From positions 118,536 to 150,981 of the forward strand of contig NZ_LQBK01000005.1 of assembly GCF_001483755.1 (NCBI RefSeq): DNA of 32,446 nt. The letters are read 5' to 3'. A program made the translations under genes and the position numbers. Position 1 is the first letter of the stretch, and each line of letters begins with the position of its first letter. Positions 1 through 7,689 of the stretch are shown piece by piece. The DNA comes from Kocuria rosea subsp. polaris (GTDB lineage: Bacteria > Actinomycetota > Actinomycetes > Actinomycetales > Micrococcaceae). Under the pieces are notes generated by a model. It searched no databases. It had not been told where the DNA came from and was given only the letters and a program-made list of their open reading frames with translations.

Positions 1-32
1 CCGGGCGACCACGGAAGGACGTGGTCGCCCGG
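1..32 (-). terminator. Hairpin terminator of the catabolic operon
   Basis: A perfect 13-bp stem (CCGGGCGACCACG paired with CGTGGTCGCCCGG) with a 6-nt loop lies 28 bp beyond the stop codon of the leftward maoC-like gene. No long T-run follows, which is usual in high-GC actinobacteria. It closes the operon that begins with the SDR gene, so no further gene of that operon is expected to the left. Confidence 0.7.
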
Positions 33-60
33 GCCCGCACGGGTCAGGGCTCCGGTGCGC

Positions 61-537
61 TCAGGCGTAGAACCGGTTGAGGAAGGTGGCGACCACGGCG
101 GGCCGCTCCTCGCCCTCGATCTCGATGGTGCCGTCGGCCACGAGGTGCAGGCCGTTGCCCTTGACCTCCTGCACGTCGGTGATGGTCACGGTCATCCGGA
201 TCCGCGAGCCGACCTTGACGGGGGAGGTGAAGCGGACCTTGTCGAGCCCGTAGTTGACCTTGGTCTTCACGTCGGTGACGTCGAAGAGCTCGGACCACAT
301 CGGGATGAGCAGGGACAGGGTCAGGAAGCCGTGGGCGATCGGGGCGCCGAACGGCCCGTCCTTGGCGCGCTCGGGGTCCACGTGGATCCACTGGTGGTCA
401 TCGGTGGCGTCGGCGAACGTGTTCACCTGTTCCTGGGTGATCTCGCGCCAGGCGGAGTGCCCGAGGTTCTTGCCGACGAGGTTCTTGACCTCGTCGAAGG
501 CGACGACGGTCTGGGGCTGGGTCCGTGCTTCGGTCAT
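61..537 (-). CDS. MaoC-like (R)-specific enoyl-CoA hydratase
   Basis: 158 residues, the size of a single hot-dog MaoC dehydratase. The hydratase signature is visible as TDDHQWIH at residues 45-52, where Asp47 and His52 match the Asp/His catalytic pair of PhaJ-type (R)-hydratases, followed by GAPIAHGFLTLSL. Such enzymes add water to trans-2-enoyl-CoA to give (3R)-hydroxyacyl-CoA. It is the last gene of the SDR-amidohydrolase-acyl-CoA dehydrogenase operon, 55 bp after the dehydrogenase. The ATG has a clear GGAGGA site 6 nt upstream; that site sits next to short 9-bp tandem repeats. The role in cytosolic beta-oxidation of an unknown acyl-CoA is inferred from the family and its neighbours. Confidence 0.9.
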   Translation of the reverse strand: MTEARTQPQTVVAFDEVKNLVGKNLGHSAWREITQEQVNTFADATDDHQWIHVDPERAKDGPFGAPIAHGFLTLSLLIPMWSELFDVTDVKTKVNYGLDKVRFTSPVKVGSRIRMTVTITDVQEVKGNGLHLVADGTIEIEGEERPAVVATFLNRFYA

Positions 538-546
538 GGCGTGTCC

Positions 547-576
547 TCCGTGGTGGTGTCCGTGGTGTCCGTGGTG
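547..576 (-). repeat. Three 9-bp repeats in the maoC leader
   Basis: On the coding (minus) strand the unit CACCACGGA occurs three times between the acyl-CoA dehydrogenase stop and the maoC ATG, with a 3-bp insertion before the third copy. The last copy runs directly into the ribosome binding site GGAGGA. Copy-number slippage could change the intergenic spacing but not the binding site itself. Confidence 0.6.
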
Positions 577-592
577 TGTGCTGCGGGGCGGC

Positions 593-1789
593 TCAGACGA
601 ACGCGCTCCGCCCGGTGATCGAGCGGCCGACCACGAGCGCGTTGATCTCGTGGGTGCCCTCGTAGGAGTAGACGGCCTCGGCGTCGGCGTGGAAGCGGGC
701 GACGTCGTGGGCCAGGGTGATGCCGTTGCCGCCGACGAGCTCCCGGGCCAGGGCGACGGTCTCGCGCATGTGCAGGCTGATCCACATCTTCGCCAGGGCG
801 GAGTCCTCGTCCCGGTAGACGCCCTCCTGCTGCCGTTCGGCGAGCCCGGCGACCATGGTCAGGGACGCGGTGACGTTGCCGAGCATCCGCGCCAGCTTCT
901 CCTGGACGAGCTGGAAGCCGCCGATCGGGCGGCCGAACTGCTCGCGCTCGCGCACGTAGCGCAGCGCGGCCTCGTAGGCGCCGGCCTGGATGCCGGTGGC
1001 GATCCACGCGACGTCCGAGCGCATGACGCGCAGCATCGCGGCGACGTCCTTGAACGAGTTCACGTTCCCGAGGCGCATGGACTCGGGCACCCGCGCGCCG
1101 TCGAGGTGGATGTCGGCGTTCTGCATCATCCGCAGGGACGTCTTGCCGGCGATCTTCTCCAGCCGCACGCCGGGGGCCTCGCGGTCCACGAGGAACCCCT
1201 TGACCTGCCCGTCGGCCTCGTCGCGGGCGAAGACGGCCAGGTGGTCGGCGGTGAAGGCGCCGCCGATCCAGCGCTTGGCGCCGGTCAGCACCCACTCGTC
1301 GCCCTCGCGCCGGGCCGTGGTGGCCAGCCCGCCGGCGATGTCGGAGCCGTGCTCGGGCTCGGTCAGGCAGAACACCCCGGTCATCTCGAAGGACGTGATC
1401 AGCGGATCCCACCGCGCGAACTGCTCCGGCGTGCCGCCCACACGGCAGGCCGTGCGGAACAGCCCGGCCTGGGCGGTGTAGAACGTCGCGACCGAGGCGT
1501 CGGTGCGGGCCAGCTCGAAGATCCGGAACCCGTGGTACAGGGACCGGGGCTGCTCGCCGCCGGCCGTGAGCTCGGGCGGGGTCATGAGGTCGAGGGCGTG
1601 CAGGGAGGGGGCCACCTGGTAGGGGAACTCCCCGGCCTCCCAGTACTCGGCCAGCAGCGGCCGCACCTCGTCCTCGAGCACCCGGCGCAGCCGGCGCAGG
1701 GGCGCCTTCTCGACCTCGGTCAGCTTTTCCTCGATCCCGTAGGGGTCGCAGTCGGCGTAGAGGCGGGTCGGCCCGGGCTGCGAGCTCAT
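593..1789 (-). CDS. Acyl-CoA dehydrogenase, glutaryl-CoA dehydrogenase-like subgroup
   Basis: 398 residues, normal length for a soluble acyl-CoA dehydrogenase (FAD, tetramer). The FAD-binding loop FCLTEPEHGSD and the segment YVREREQFGRPIGGFQLVQEKLA are family hallmarks. The catalytic glutamate lies in YEGTHEIN (Glu377), the position and context used by glutaryl-CoA dehydrogenases and ACX4-type oxidases. It would introduce the 2,3 double bond of an acyl-CoA. The start ATG overlaps the amidohydrolase stop (ATGA), so translation is probably coupled. Longer open frames upstream are only the out-of-frame shadow of the amidohydrolase. Substrate cannot be read from the sequence; glutaryl-CoA itself is possible but the amidohydrolase and MaoC neighbours argue for something else. 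Confidence 0.9.
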   Translation of the reverse strand: MSSQPGPTRLYADCDPYGIEEKLTEVEKAPLRRLRRVLEDEVRPLLAEYWEAGEFPYQVAPSLHALDLMTPPELTAGGEQPRSLYHGFRIFELARTDASVATFYTAQAGLFRTACRVGGTPEQFARWDPLITSFEMTGVFCLTEPEHGSDIAGGLATTARREGDEWVLTGAKRWIGGAFTADHLAVFARDEADGQVKGFLVDREAPGVRLEKIAGKTSLRMMQNADIHLDGARVPESMRLGNVNSFKDVAAMLRVMRSDVAWIATGIQAGAYEAALRYVREREQFGRPIGGFQLVQEKLARMLGNVTASLTMVAGLAERQQEGVYRDEDSALAKMWISLHMRETVALARELVGGNGITLAHDVARFHADAEAVYSYEGTHEINALVVGRSITGRSAFV

Positions 1790-2679
1790 GCCCGCGCCCC
1801 GTCCAGGCCCAGCAGGCGCACCGCGTTGTCCTTGAGGATCTTGGGGCGGACCTCGTCGGTGAAGGACTGCTGCTCGAACGCGCCGAGCCACTTCTGCGGG
1901 GTGATCAGCGGGTAGTCGGTGCCGAAGAGCACCTTGTCCTGGAGCATCCGGTTGGAGGCCTTCACCAGCGACTCGGGGAAGTACTTGGGGGACCAGCCCG
2001 AGAGGTCGATCCACACGTTGGCCTTGTGGGTCGCGATGGAGTTGGCCTCCTCCTGCCACGGCACCGAGGGGTGGGCCATGATGACCTGCAGCTCGGGGAA
2101 GTCCGCGGCCACCGCGTCCAGCAGCAGCGGGTTCGAGTAGGCCAGCTTGATCCCGCCGCCGCCGGGCAGCCCAGCGCCCATGCCGTTCTGCCCGGTGTGG
2201 AACAGGGCCGGCACGCCCAGGGCCTGGATCGCCTCGTAGAGCGGGTAGAACCGCTCGTCGGAGGGATCGAAGCCCTGGAGGGACGGGTGGAACTTGAAGC
2301 CCTTGACGCCGTGCTCCTCGACGAGCTTCTTCGCCCGCTCCACCGACGTCCGCCCCTGGAGCGGGTCCACGGAGCCGAAGGGGATCAGCACGTCGTTGTT
2401 GCGGGCCGCGCCCTCGGCGATCTCCTCGATGGAGTTCGGCTCGTGGCCCAGGGCCGTGGTCGCGTCCACGGTGAAGACGACGGCGGCCATCCTCCACTCG
2501 CGGTAGCGCTCGGCGATGGTGTCCAGGGACGGGGAGCGGTCCTCGGACTTGAAGTACTTGGCCGAGGCCTCGGTGAGGGCCGAGGGCAGGGACGGGTGCC
2601 CGTGGTCGGAGCACTCGATGTGCACGTGCATGTCGATGGCGTCCAGGGACGCGAGGTCGAGACCGTATTCGTAGCGCAT
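1786..2679 (-). CDS. Amidohydrolase-2 family metal-dependent hydrolase or decarboxylase
   Basis: 297 residues forming a PF04909-type TIM barrel. Metal and catalytic motifs appear in order: DMHVH (His18 and His20), GFKFHP, ALFHTGQ, MAHPS and FGTDYP (Asp255). Relatives include ACMSD, gamma-resorcylate decarboxylase and 2-pyrone-4,6-dicarboxylate lactonase, so either C-C lyase/decarboxylase or hydrolase chemistry is possible. It sits between an SDR and an acyl-CoA dehydrogenase in one operon: 11 bp after the SDR stop, with its AGGAGG site overlapping that stop codon, and a 4-bp overlap with the next gene. The specific reaction is unknown. The context suggests it opens or decarboxylates an intermediate in place of a thiolase step, which is a hypothesis only. 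Confidence 0.85.
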   Translation of the reverse strand: MRYEYGLDLASLDAIDMHVHIECSDHGHPSLPSALTEASAKYFKSEDRSPSLDTIAERYREWRMAAVVFTVDATTALGHEPNSIEEIAEGAARNNDVLIPFGSVDPLQGRTSVERAKKLVEEHGVKGFKFHPSLQGFDPSDERFYPLYEAIQALGVPALFHTGQNGMGAGLPGGGGIKLAYSNPLLLDAVAADFPELQVIMAHPSVPWQEEANSIATHKANVWIDLSGWSPKYFPESLVKASNRMLQDKVLFGTDYPLITPQKWLGAFEQQSFTDEVRPKILKDNAVRLLGLDGARA

Positions 2680-2690
2680 GCCGGTGCCTC

Positions 2691-3662
2691 CTAGGACTGC
2701 GGGGTCGCGGACTCGGGCTTGAGCTCCTCCGGCAGCGGGGGCAGGGTCTCGCCGACCGGCTGGAGGCTGCCCTCGATGAGCGCGGGGAACGCCTCGCGCA
2801 GGGCCTCGAAGCTCCAGCCGCCGTCGCGGTACTCGGTGACCACGGGGCGGGGGTGGCTGAAGACCTGGAGCCGGTCGCCGCCGGCGCCGATGGCCTGGCC
2901 GGTGATCTGCGCGGCGTCGTCGGAGGCGAGGTAGGCGATCAGGCCGGCGACGTCGGCGGCGTTGCCGAAGCCGAGGTCCTTGCGGAAGAAGTCCGGCATG
3001 GGCTCGCCGCGGCGGTCGGCCTCGACGGCGGAGGCGAAGAACGGGATGGTCTCGGTCATGGCGGTGGCGGCCACGGGGATGACGGCGTTGGCGGTGACGC
3101 CGGCCTTCTTCATCTCCAGGGCCCAGGTGCGGACCATGCCCACGATCCCGGCCTTCGCGGCGGCGTAGTTGGTCTGGCCGAAGTTGCCGTACTGGCCGGT
3201 GGGGGAGCCGATGGCGATGATCCGCCCGGGGACCCCGTTCTCCTTGAAGTACCGGTAGGCCTCGCGGGCGCAGGTGAAGGTGCCGCGCAGGTGCACCTGG
3301 ATGACCAGGTCGAAGTCCTCGTCGGTCATCTTCAGCAGCGACTTGTCGCGCAGCACGCCGGCGTTGGCCACGAGGACGTCGAGGTGGCCGAAGGCCTCCA
3401 CGGCGCCGTTGACGAGGGCGGTGGCGGTCTCGGTGGAGCCCACCGGGGCGACGACGGCCACGGCCTGCCCGCCGGCGGCGGTGATGGAGGCGACGGCGTT
3501 CTCGGCGGTCGCCTGGTCGACGTCGTTGATCACGACGGCCGCGCCCTGGCGGGCGAGCTCCTGGGCGTAGGCGAGCCCCAGGCCCTGGCCGGAGCCGGTG
3601 ACGACGGCGACCTTGCCGGCGAGAGGGGCGGTGCTCGGGGAGGTGGTGCTGTCCTGTGCCAT
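2691..3662 (-). CDS. Short-chain dehydrogenase, 3-hydroxyacyl-CoA dehydrogenase type
   Basis: 323 residues, longer than a minimal 250-residue SDR; the extra length is a C-terminal extension. The Rossmann motif TGSGQGLG (residues 22-29), NAG (100-102) and the catalytic Ser153, Tyr166 and Lys170 (YAAAK) are present. The region resembles the dehydrogenase domain of MFE-2-type multifunctional enzymes, which oxidise (3R)-hydroxyacyl-CoA with NAD. That stereochemistry matches the MaoC hydratase in the same operon. It is the first gene of the leftward operon. The ATG has GGAG 7 nt upstream. A promoter and a MarR-type inverted repeat lie about 80-110 bp upstream. Confidence 0.88.
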   Translation of the reverse strand: MAQDSTTSPSTAPLAGKVAVVTGSGQGLGLAYAQELARQGAAVVINDVDQATAENAVASITAAGGQAVAVVAPVGSTETATALVNGAVEAFGHLDVLVANAGVLRDKSLLKMTDEDFDLVIQVHLRGTFTCAREAYRYFKENGVPGRIIAIGSPTGQYGNFGQTNYAAAKAGIVGMVRTWALEMKKAGVTANAVIPVAATAMTETIPFFASAVEADRRGEPMPDFFRKDLGFGNAADVAGLIAYLASDDAAQITGQAIGAGGDRLQVFSHPRPVVTEYRDGGWSFEALREAFPALIEGSLQPVGETLPPLPEELKPESATPQS

Positions 3663-3742
3663 GGGATGGCTCCTTCGCTGACGGTGCTTCGCTGGTCGGC
3701 AGCGGACGGGGTGACGCCCGTCACTGCTCCGGGTTCGTCACC

Positions 3743-3771
3743 ATTCCACCGCCATTCGTTGAAAATGTCAA
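3743..3771 (-). promoter_or_regulatory. Promoter of the SDR operon
   Basis: On the minus strand a perfect -35 TTGACA (3771-3766) is followed after 17 bp by TGGAAT (3748-3743), a 4/6 match to TATAAT. The -35 is inside the putative MarR operator, so a bound repressor would block RNA polymerase. Confidence 0.5.
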
Positions 3772-3776
3772 TGGTT
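3754..3776. promoter_or_regulatory. Putative MarR operator, site 1
   Basis: Inverted repeat with core TTGA-AAATG-TCAA (3759-3771) and outer arms ATTCG and TGGTT. The identical 13-bp core recurs upstream of the MFS gene, and a related repeat lies before the acyl-CoA ligase. The site lies between the divergent SDR operon and marR, so it could give both repression and autoregulation. Confidence 0.6.
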
Positions 3777-3844
3777 AAGAAGTTCCATCTATGCTGGGGG
3801 CACGGACTCCGTAGACTGGGGTCCCCGGCCCCAGGAGAGACGCT

Positions 3845-4303
3845 ATGACCACGCCCACCGACCCGTCCGCGGGTCTCGAGCGCCTCCTCGGGGCCGAGCT
3901 GACGGCCGAGCCGGTCTTCCTGATGGCCCGCGCCGCGTCCACGGGGTCCTCGGCGGCCAACAGGAAGCTTGCCCAGCTGGAGCTGAAGGTGCGCCACTAC
4001 TCGGTCCTGGCGCTCGCCTGCGGCGAGGAGCAGCTGACCCAGCGCGAGCTCAGCCAGTTCCTGGTGCTGGACCCCAGTCAGATCGTGGCCATCCTCGACG
4101 ACCTGGAGCGGCGCGGCGCGGTGGAGCGCCGGACCGACCCGCGGGACCGCCGCTCGAAGATCATCGCGCCCACCGCGGCCGGCCGGGAGCTGTACGACCG
4201 GGCCAGGGCCCTGGTGGAGACCTCCACCGCGGAGTCGCTGTCCCCGCTCTCCCCGGCGGAGCGCGAGGAGCTGTCCCGGCTGCTGAGGAAGGTGGCCTTC
4301 TGA
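3845..4303 (+). CDS. MarR family transcriptional regulator
   Basis: 152 residues, typical of MarR winged-helix dimers. The central part (roughly residues 45-110) shows LTQRELSQFLVLDPSQIVAI, a helix-turn-helix with recognition helix, then the wing VERRTDPRDRRSKIIAPT with its characteristic DPRDRR turn. N- and C-terminal helices would form the dimer interface. It is divergent from the SDR operon and faces the MFS gene. An AGGAG site lies 7 nt before the ATG. Related inverted repeats at three promoters of the cluster make it the likely local repressor, with a pathway CoA-ester or free acid as ligand; that is inference. Confidence 0.9.
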   Translation: MTTPTDPSAGLERLLGAELTAEPVFLMARAASTGSSAANRKLAQLELKVRHYSVLALACGEEQLTQRELSQFLVLDPSQIVAILDDLERRGAVERRTDPRDRRSKIIAPTAAGRELYDRARALVETSTAESLSPLSPAEREELSRLLRKVAF

Positions 4304-4322
4304 GCGCGGCCCCTCCCGCACC

Positions 4323-4364
4323 CGCCGCGGCCCCCGCCTGACCGGTCAGGCGGGGGCCGCGGCG
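4323..4364. terminator. Perfect 42-bp palindrome, bidirectional terminator
   Basis: Two 21-nt arms beginning CGCCGCGGCC and ending in ...TGACC / GGTCA... are exactly complementary with no unpaired spacer, only 19 bp after the marR stop and 17 bp before the stop of the convergent MFS gene. It can terminate both transcripts. Confidence 0.8.
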
Positions 4365-4380
4365 CGTGCGACGGCGTGGG

Positions 4381-5718
4381 TCAGTGCTCGTGGGTCTCCA
4401 GGTCGAAGTCCTTGGACTCCCGGGTGAGCAGGATGAACACCGCGCTGACCGCGGCCATCCCGGCGAGGTACCAGACCACGGGGGCGATGGCCTGCCCGGA
4501 GGACGCGTAGATCGAGGCGAGGATCGTCGGGGTGAAGCCCGCCCCGATCAGGGTGGCGAACTGGTAGCCCAGCGAGGCCCCGGTGTAGCGCGCGGACGTG
4601 CCGAACTGCTCGGAGATGAACGCCGCCAGCGGTCCGTAGATCGCGGCGTGGCAGGCCAGCCCGATGGTGAAGGTCGCGAAGATCAGCAGCACGTTGCCGG
4701 TGGCCAGCCACGAGAACATCGGGAGGATCAGGGCGATGAACAGCGCCAGCCCGACGACCATCACCGGGCGCCGGCCCAGCTGGTCGGACAGGCGGCCCAT
4801 GCCGACCACGAAGAACACGCTGAGCACCGAGGCGAGGGCGAAGGCGTAGAGGACCGGCTGCCGGTCGGCGCCGCCCTCGACCGCGTAGGCGACCGCGAAG
4901 GTGGCCAGGAAGACCTGCAGGGCGAACCCGGAGGCTCCCGCGAGCATCGTGTAGATCAGGGCGCGGGGCCGGCGGAGCACCTCCACGATGGGCACCTTGC
5001 GCTTGACGGTGGGGCCCTCCGCGGCCTCCTTGGCCAGGGCGGCCTGGAAGATCGGGCTCTCGGACACCTGGGCGCGCACGAAGACGCCCACGCCCAGCAG
5101 CAGCACGGACAGCAGGAACGGGACGCGCCAGCCCCAGGCGAGGAACTGCTCCTCCGGCATGGCGGCGAACAAGCCCAGGACGAAGGTGCCCAGCGCGGCG
5201 CCGGTGGGCGCTCCGGCGTTGGTGAAGGACGCGGCGAACCCGCGCCTGCCCTTGGCGGAGTGCTCCAGGGCCATCAGGGCGGCTCCGCCCCACTCGCCGC
5301 CCACGGCGATGCCCTGGCAGACCCGCAGCAGGATCAGGACGACCGCTCCCCAGGAGCCGATGACGGCGGCGCTGGGGATGAGTCCGATGAGCGTCGAGGC
5401 GATGCCCATGATCAGCATCGAGATGATGAGCATCTTCTTGCGGCCCAGGCGGTCGCCGAAGTGGCCGAAGACCGCCCCGCCCAGCGGGCGGGCCAGGTAG
5501 CCGGCGGCGAAGGTTCCGTAGGCCGCGATCGTGCCGGCCAGCGGGTCGAGGTCGGTGAAGAACACGTAGGGGAAGACCAGCGCGGAGGCCGAGGCGTAGA
5601 GCAGGAAGTCGTAGAACTCGATGGTGGAGCCGAGGTAGCTCGAGAAGATGACCTTGCGCGCCTCTCGGTTCCTGGTGCGGGCGTCCAGGGACGCCAGGGT
5701 GTCGGGTGCTGCTGACAT
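4381..5718 (-). CDS. MFS transporter, metabolite:H+ symporter (MHS) family
   Basis: 445 residues with about 12 hydrophobic segments. After the N-terminal tail, KVIFSSYLGSTIEFYDFLLYA is the opening of MHS-type carriers (ProP/ShiA/KgtP-like). The loop motif FGDRLGRKK after TM2 and its repeat LSDQLGRRP in the second half are major facilitator signatures. These are inner-membrane proton symporters for organic acids. The open frame continues upstream to 5880, but the ATG at 5718 has AAGGA 6 nt before it, and the upstream extension overlaps the operator and has no transporter features. A TTGACA box sits in an operator copy about 150 bp upstream. It probably imports the free acid that the nearby ligase activates. 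Confidence 0.9.
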   Translation of the reverse strand: MSAAPDTLASLDARTRNREARKVIFSSYLGSTIEFYDFLLYASASALVFPYVFFTDLDPLAGTIAAYGTFAAGYLARPLGGAVFGHFGDRLGRKKMLIISMLIMGIASTLIGLIPSAAVIGSWGAVVLILLRVCQGIAVGGEWGGAALMALEHSAKGRRGFAASFTNAGAPTGAALGTFVLGLFAAMPEEQFLAWGWRVPFLLSVLLLGVGVFVRAQVSESPIFQAALAKEAAEGPTVKRKVPIVEVLRRPRALIYTMLAGASGFALQVFLATFAVAYAVEGGADRQPVLYAFALASVLSVFFVVGMGRLSDQLGRRPVMVVGLALFIALILPMFSWLATGNVLLIFATFTIGLACHAAIYGPLAAFISEQFGTSARYTGASLGYQFATLIGAGFTPTILASIYASSGQAIAPVVWYLAGMAAVSAVFILLTRESKDFDLETHEH

Positions 5719-5846
5719 GGCGGGTCCTTGCTCTGGGGCGGAAAGAGTGGGCGCGGCACCGGGGTCGGGCGCCGGTGCGGTGAGCAGGCCGGCTCCGGTC
5801 CCCGGGGGCGTCCCGGTGGTCGTGTGGGCCGGCGCACAGTGGACCC

Positions 5847-5876
5847 ATTGGAACAGCAATCTATTGAAAATGTCAA
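5847..5876 (-). promoter_or_regulatory. Promoter of the MFS transporter gene
   Basis: Minus-strand TTGACA (5876-5871) with TCCAAT (5852-5847) 18 bp downstream. The arrangement, with the -35 embedded in the inverted repeat, copies that of the SDR operon promoter. Confidence 0.45.
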
Positions 5877-5881
5877 CCATT
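5859..5881. promoter_or_regulatory. Putative MarR operator, site 2
   Basis: Core TTGA-AAATG-TCAA at 5864-5876 is identical to site 1. Arms are ATCTA on the left and CCATT on the right. It lies upstream of the MFS start and about 150 bp upstream of the acyl-CoA ligase. Confidence 0.6.
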
Positions 5882-5934
5882 GAAGAATGGTGCTAAATCG
5901 GCGGGTCTCCGGTGGATCTGCGGGCCCCGGGGTC

Positions 5935-5964
5935 TGGACAATGTGATCCAGCTCTCTCTACGCT
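5935..5964 (+). promoter_or_regulatory. Possible promoter of the acyl-CoA ligase gene
   Basis: TGGACA (5935-5940) and TACGCT (5959-5964) are separated by 18 bp. The predicted start of transcription, near 5971, falls at the edge of operator site 3. Confidence 0.4.
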
Positions 5965-5972
5965 GAGAAACA

Positions 5973-5995
5973 AATAGTGGATTTTCTCAACTATT
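5973..5995. promoter_or_regulatory. Putative MarR operator, site 3
   Basis: Half-sites AATAGTGGA and TCAACTATT flank TTTTC. The arms match at 8 of 9 positions and keep the same N5 spacing as sites 1 and 2. It lies just downstream of the predicted ligase promoter and 31 bp before the ATG. Confidence 0.55.
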
Positions 5996-6026
5996 GGCTT
6001 TGACGACTGTTTGAGGAGACGATCGC

Positions 6027-7544
6027 ATGCGCAATCAGGGACTGGGATCCTGGCTCGTCCGGAGGCTCGAGAAGTCCGGCCCCAAGGTGGCCGTGGTCCA
6101 CGGCGAGCGCACGCTGACGTACCGCGAGCTGCACGACCGGTCCCGGCGCCTGGCGACGGCCCTCGCAGGCCAGGGCGTGGGCCCCGGGGACCGGGTGGCC
6201 TTCCTCGGGGAGAACAGCCCGGCCTTCCTCGAGACGATGTTCGCGGCGGGGGCGCTCGGCGCGGTGCTCGTGCCCCTCAACACGCGCCTGGCCGTCCCGG
6301 AGATCCGCTACCAGCTCGAGGACGCGGGCGTCTCGGTGCTGATCCACGACGCCGCCCTGACGGGCCTGGCCGAACCGGCGGCCAGGGAGCTGGCGCGCGT
6401 GCCCCGCTGGGTCGTGGCCGAGGAGGACGTGGACGGGGTGCCCGCCCTCGAGACGGTGATCGGGGCGGCCGAGCCCTGGACGGAGGACGTCCCGGTCGGC
6501 CTGGACGACCTCGCGGTGATCCTGTACACCTCCGGGACCACCGGCCGGCCCAAGGGCGCCTGCCTGACCCACGGCAACTTCACCTGGAACTGCGTCAACG
6601 TCCTGGTGGACTACGACGTGGCGGCCGACGACGTCGCGCTCATGATCTCGCCGATGTTCCACGTGGCATCGCTCGGGATGGGGGTGCTGCCGACGCTGCT
6701 CAAGGGCGCCACGCTGGTGCTCGAGTCCAAGTTCGTGCCCGGCCGGGTGCTGGAGCTCATCGAGGCCCACCGCGTCACCTGGCTGTCGGGGGTGCCGACC
6801 ACCTATCAGCTGCTGTGCGAGCACCCGGACTGGGACAGCACGGACCTGTCCTCGCTGCGCAAGCTCACCTGCGGCGGCTCCGCGGTGCCCATGCGGGTCC
6901 TGGACGCCTACGAGAGCCGCGGACTGGCCTTCACCGCCAGCTACGGCATGACGGAGACCGCGCCGGGCGCCACCAACCTGCCGGCGGCGAAGTCCCGCGA
7001 GAAGGCCGGCTCCTCGGGGCTGCCGCACTTCTTCTCCGACGTGCGGATCGTGGACGCGGCCGGGGAGCCCGCGGGACCCGGCGAGGCGGGGGAGATCCTG
7101 CTCTCGGGGCCCAACGTCATCCGGGAGTACTGGAACCGCCCCGATGCGGCGGGCTCCTTCGAGGGGGAGTGGTTCCACTCCGGGGACCTGGGCTACCTCG
7201 ACGAGGACGGCTATCTGTTCGTCTCGGACCGGATCAAGGACATGATCATCTCCGGCGGGGAGAACATCTACCCGGCGGAGGTCGAGGCGGCCATCCTCGA
7301 GCTGCCGGAGGTGGCCGCCGTGGCGGTCATCGGCGTGCCCGACGAGAAGTGGGGCGAGGTGCCGCACGCCGTCGTCGTGCCCCGGGAGGGCCAGGAGGTC
7401 ACCGCGGACGCGATCCAGGAGCACCTGGCCGGGCGGCTCGCCCGCTACAAGGTGCCCAAGACGCTGAGTCTCGTGGCGGAGATGCCGCGCACCGCGTCCG
7501 GCAAGATCCGCAAGAACGTGCTGCGCGAGCAGGCCGCCGGCTGA
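6027..7544 (+). CDS. AMP-forming acyl-CoA ligase (class I adenylate-forming)
   Basis: 505 residues, the normal length. The ATP-binding loop LYTSGTTGRPKG is at 167-177. SYGMTE (A5), YLFVSDRIKDMIISGGENIYP (hinge and A8) and TASGKIRKNVLRE with the catalytic Lys493 (A10) are all present. It converts a carboxylic acid, ATP and CoA to acyl-CoA, AMP and pyrophosphate. The overall sequence is of the FadD13/fatty-acid or aryl-acid ligase type; chain or ring preference cannot be judged. GAGGAG lies 8 nt before the ATG. It is divergent from the MFS gene, with operator site 3 in its leader. It would supply the substrate for the dehydrogenase-hydratase-SDR steps of the leftward operon. Confidence 0.9.
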   Translation: MRNQGLGSWLVRRLEKSGPKVAVVHGERTLTYRELHDRSRRLATALAGQGVGPGDRVAFLGENSPAFLETMFAAGALGAVLVPLNTRLAVPEIRYQLEDAGVSVLIHDAALTGLAEPAARELARVPRWVVAEEDVDGVPALETVIGAAEPWTEDVPVGLDDLAVILYTSGTTGRPKGACLTHGNFTWNCVNVLVDYDVAADDVALMISPMFHVASLGMGVLPTLLKGATLVLESKFVPGRVLELIEAHRVTWLSGVPTTYQLLCEHPDWDSTDLSSLRKLTCGGSAVPMRVLDAYESRGLAFTASYGMTETAPGATNLPAAKSREKAGSSGLPHFFSDVRIVDAAGEPAGPGEAGEILLSGPNVIREYWNRPDAAGSFEGEWFHSGDLGYLDEDGYLFVSDRIKDMIISGGENIYPAEVEAAILELPEVAAVAVIGVPDEKWGEVPHAVVVPREGQEVTADAIQEHLAGRLARYKVPKTLSLVAEMPRTASGKIRKNVLREQAAG

Positions 7545-7689
7545 GGCGCACGCGCGGCCGGCACCACGCCCCCTGGGCGGCCGGGCGGGCCGCGGCGCTG
7601 GACGCCTCCACCGCTTCTCATCTAGCCTCCCCTGCACGGCCTGATCGCCGGACTCCTGTCGGGGGACAGGAGGGACGAGGGGAGAACGA

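Noticed and set aside
254-1915. 553-codon open frame on the plus strand
   Set aside because: It is antisense to the MaoC and acyl-CoA dehydrogenase genes, has Gly/Ala/Arg/Val-rich shadow composition and no domain.
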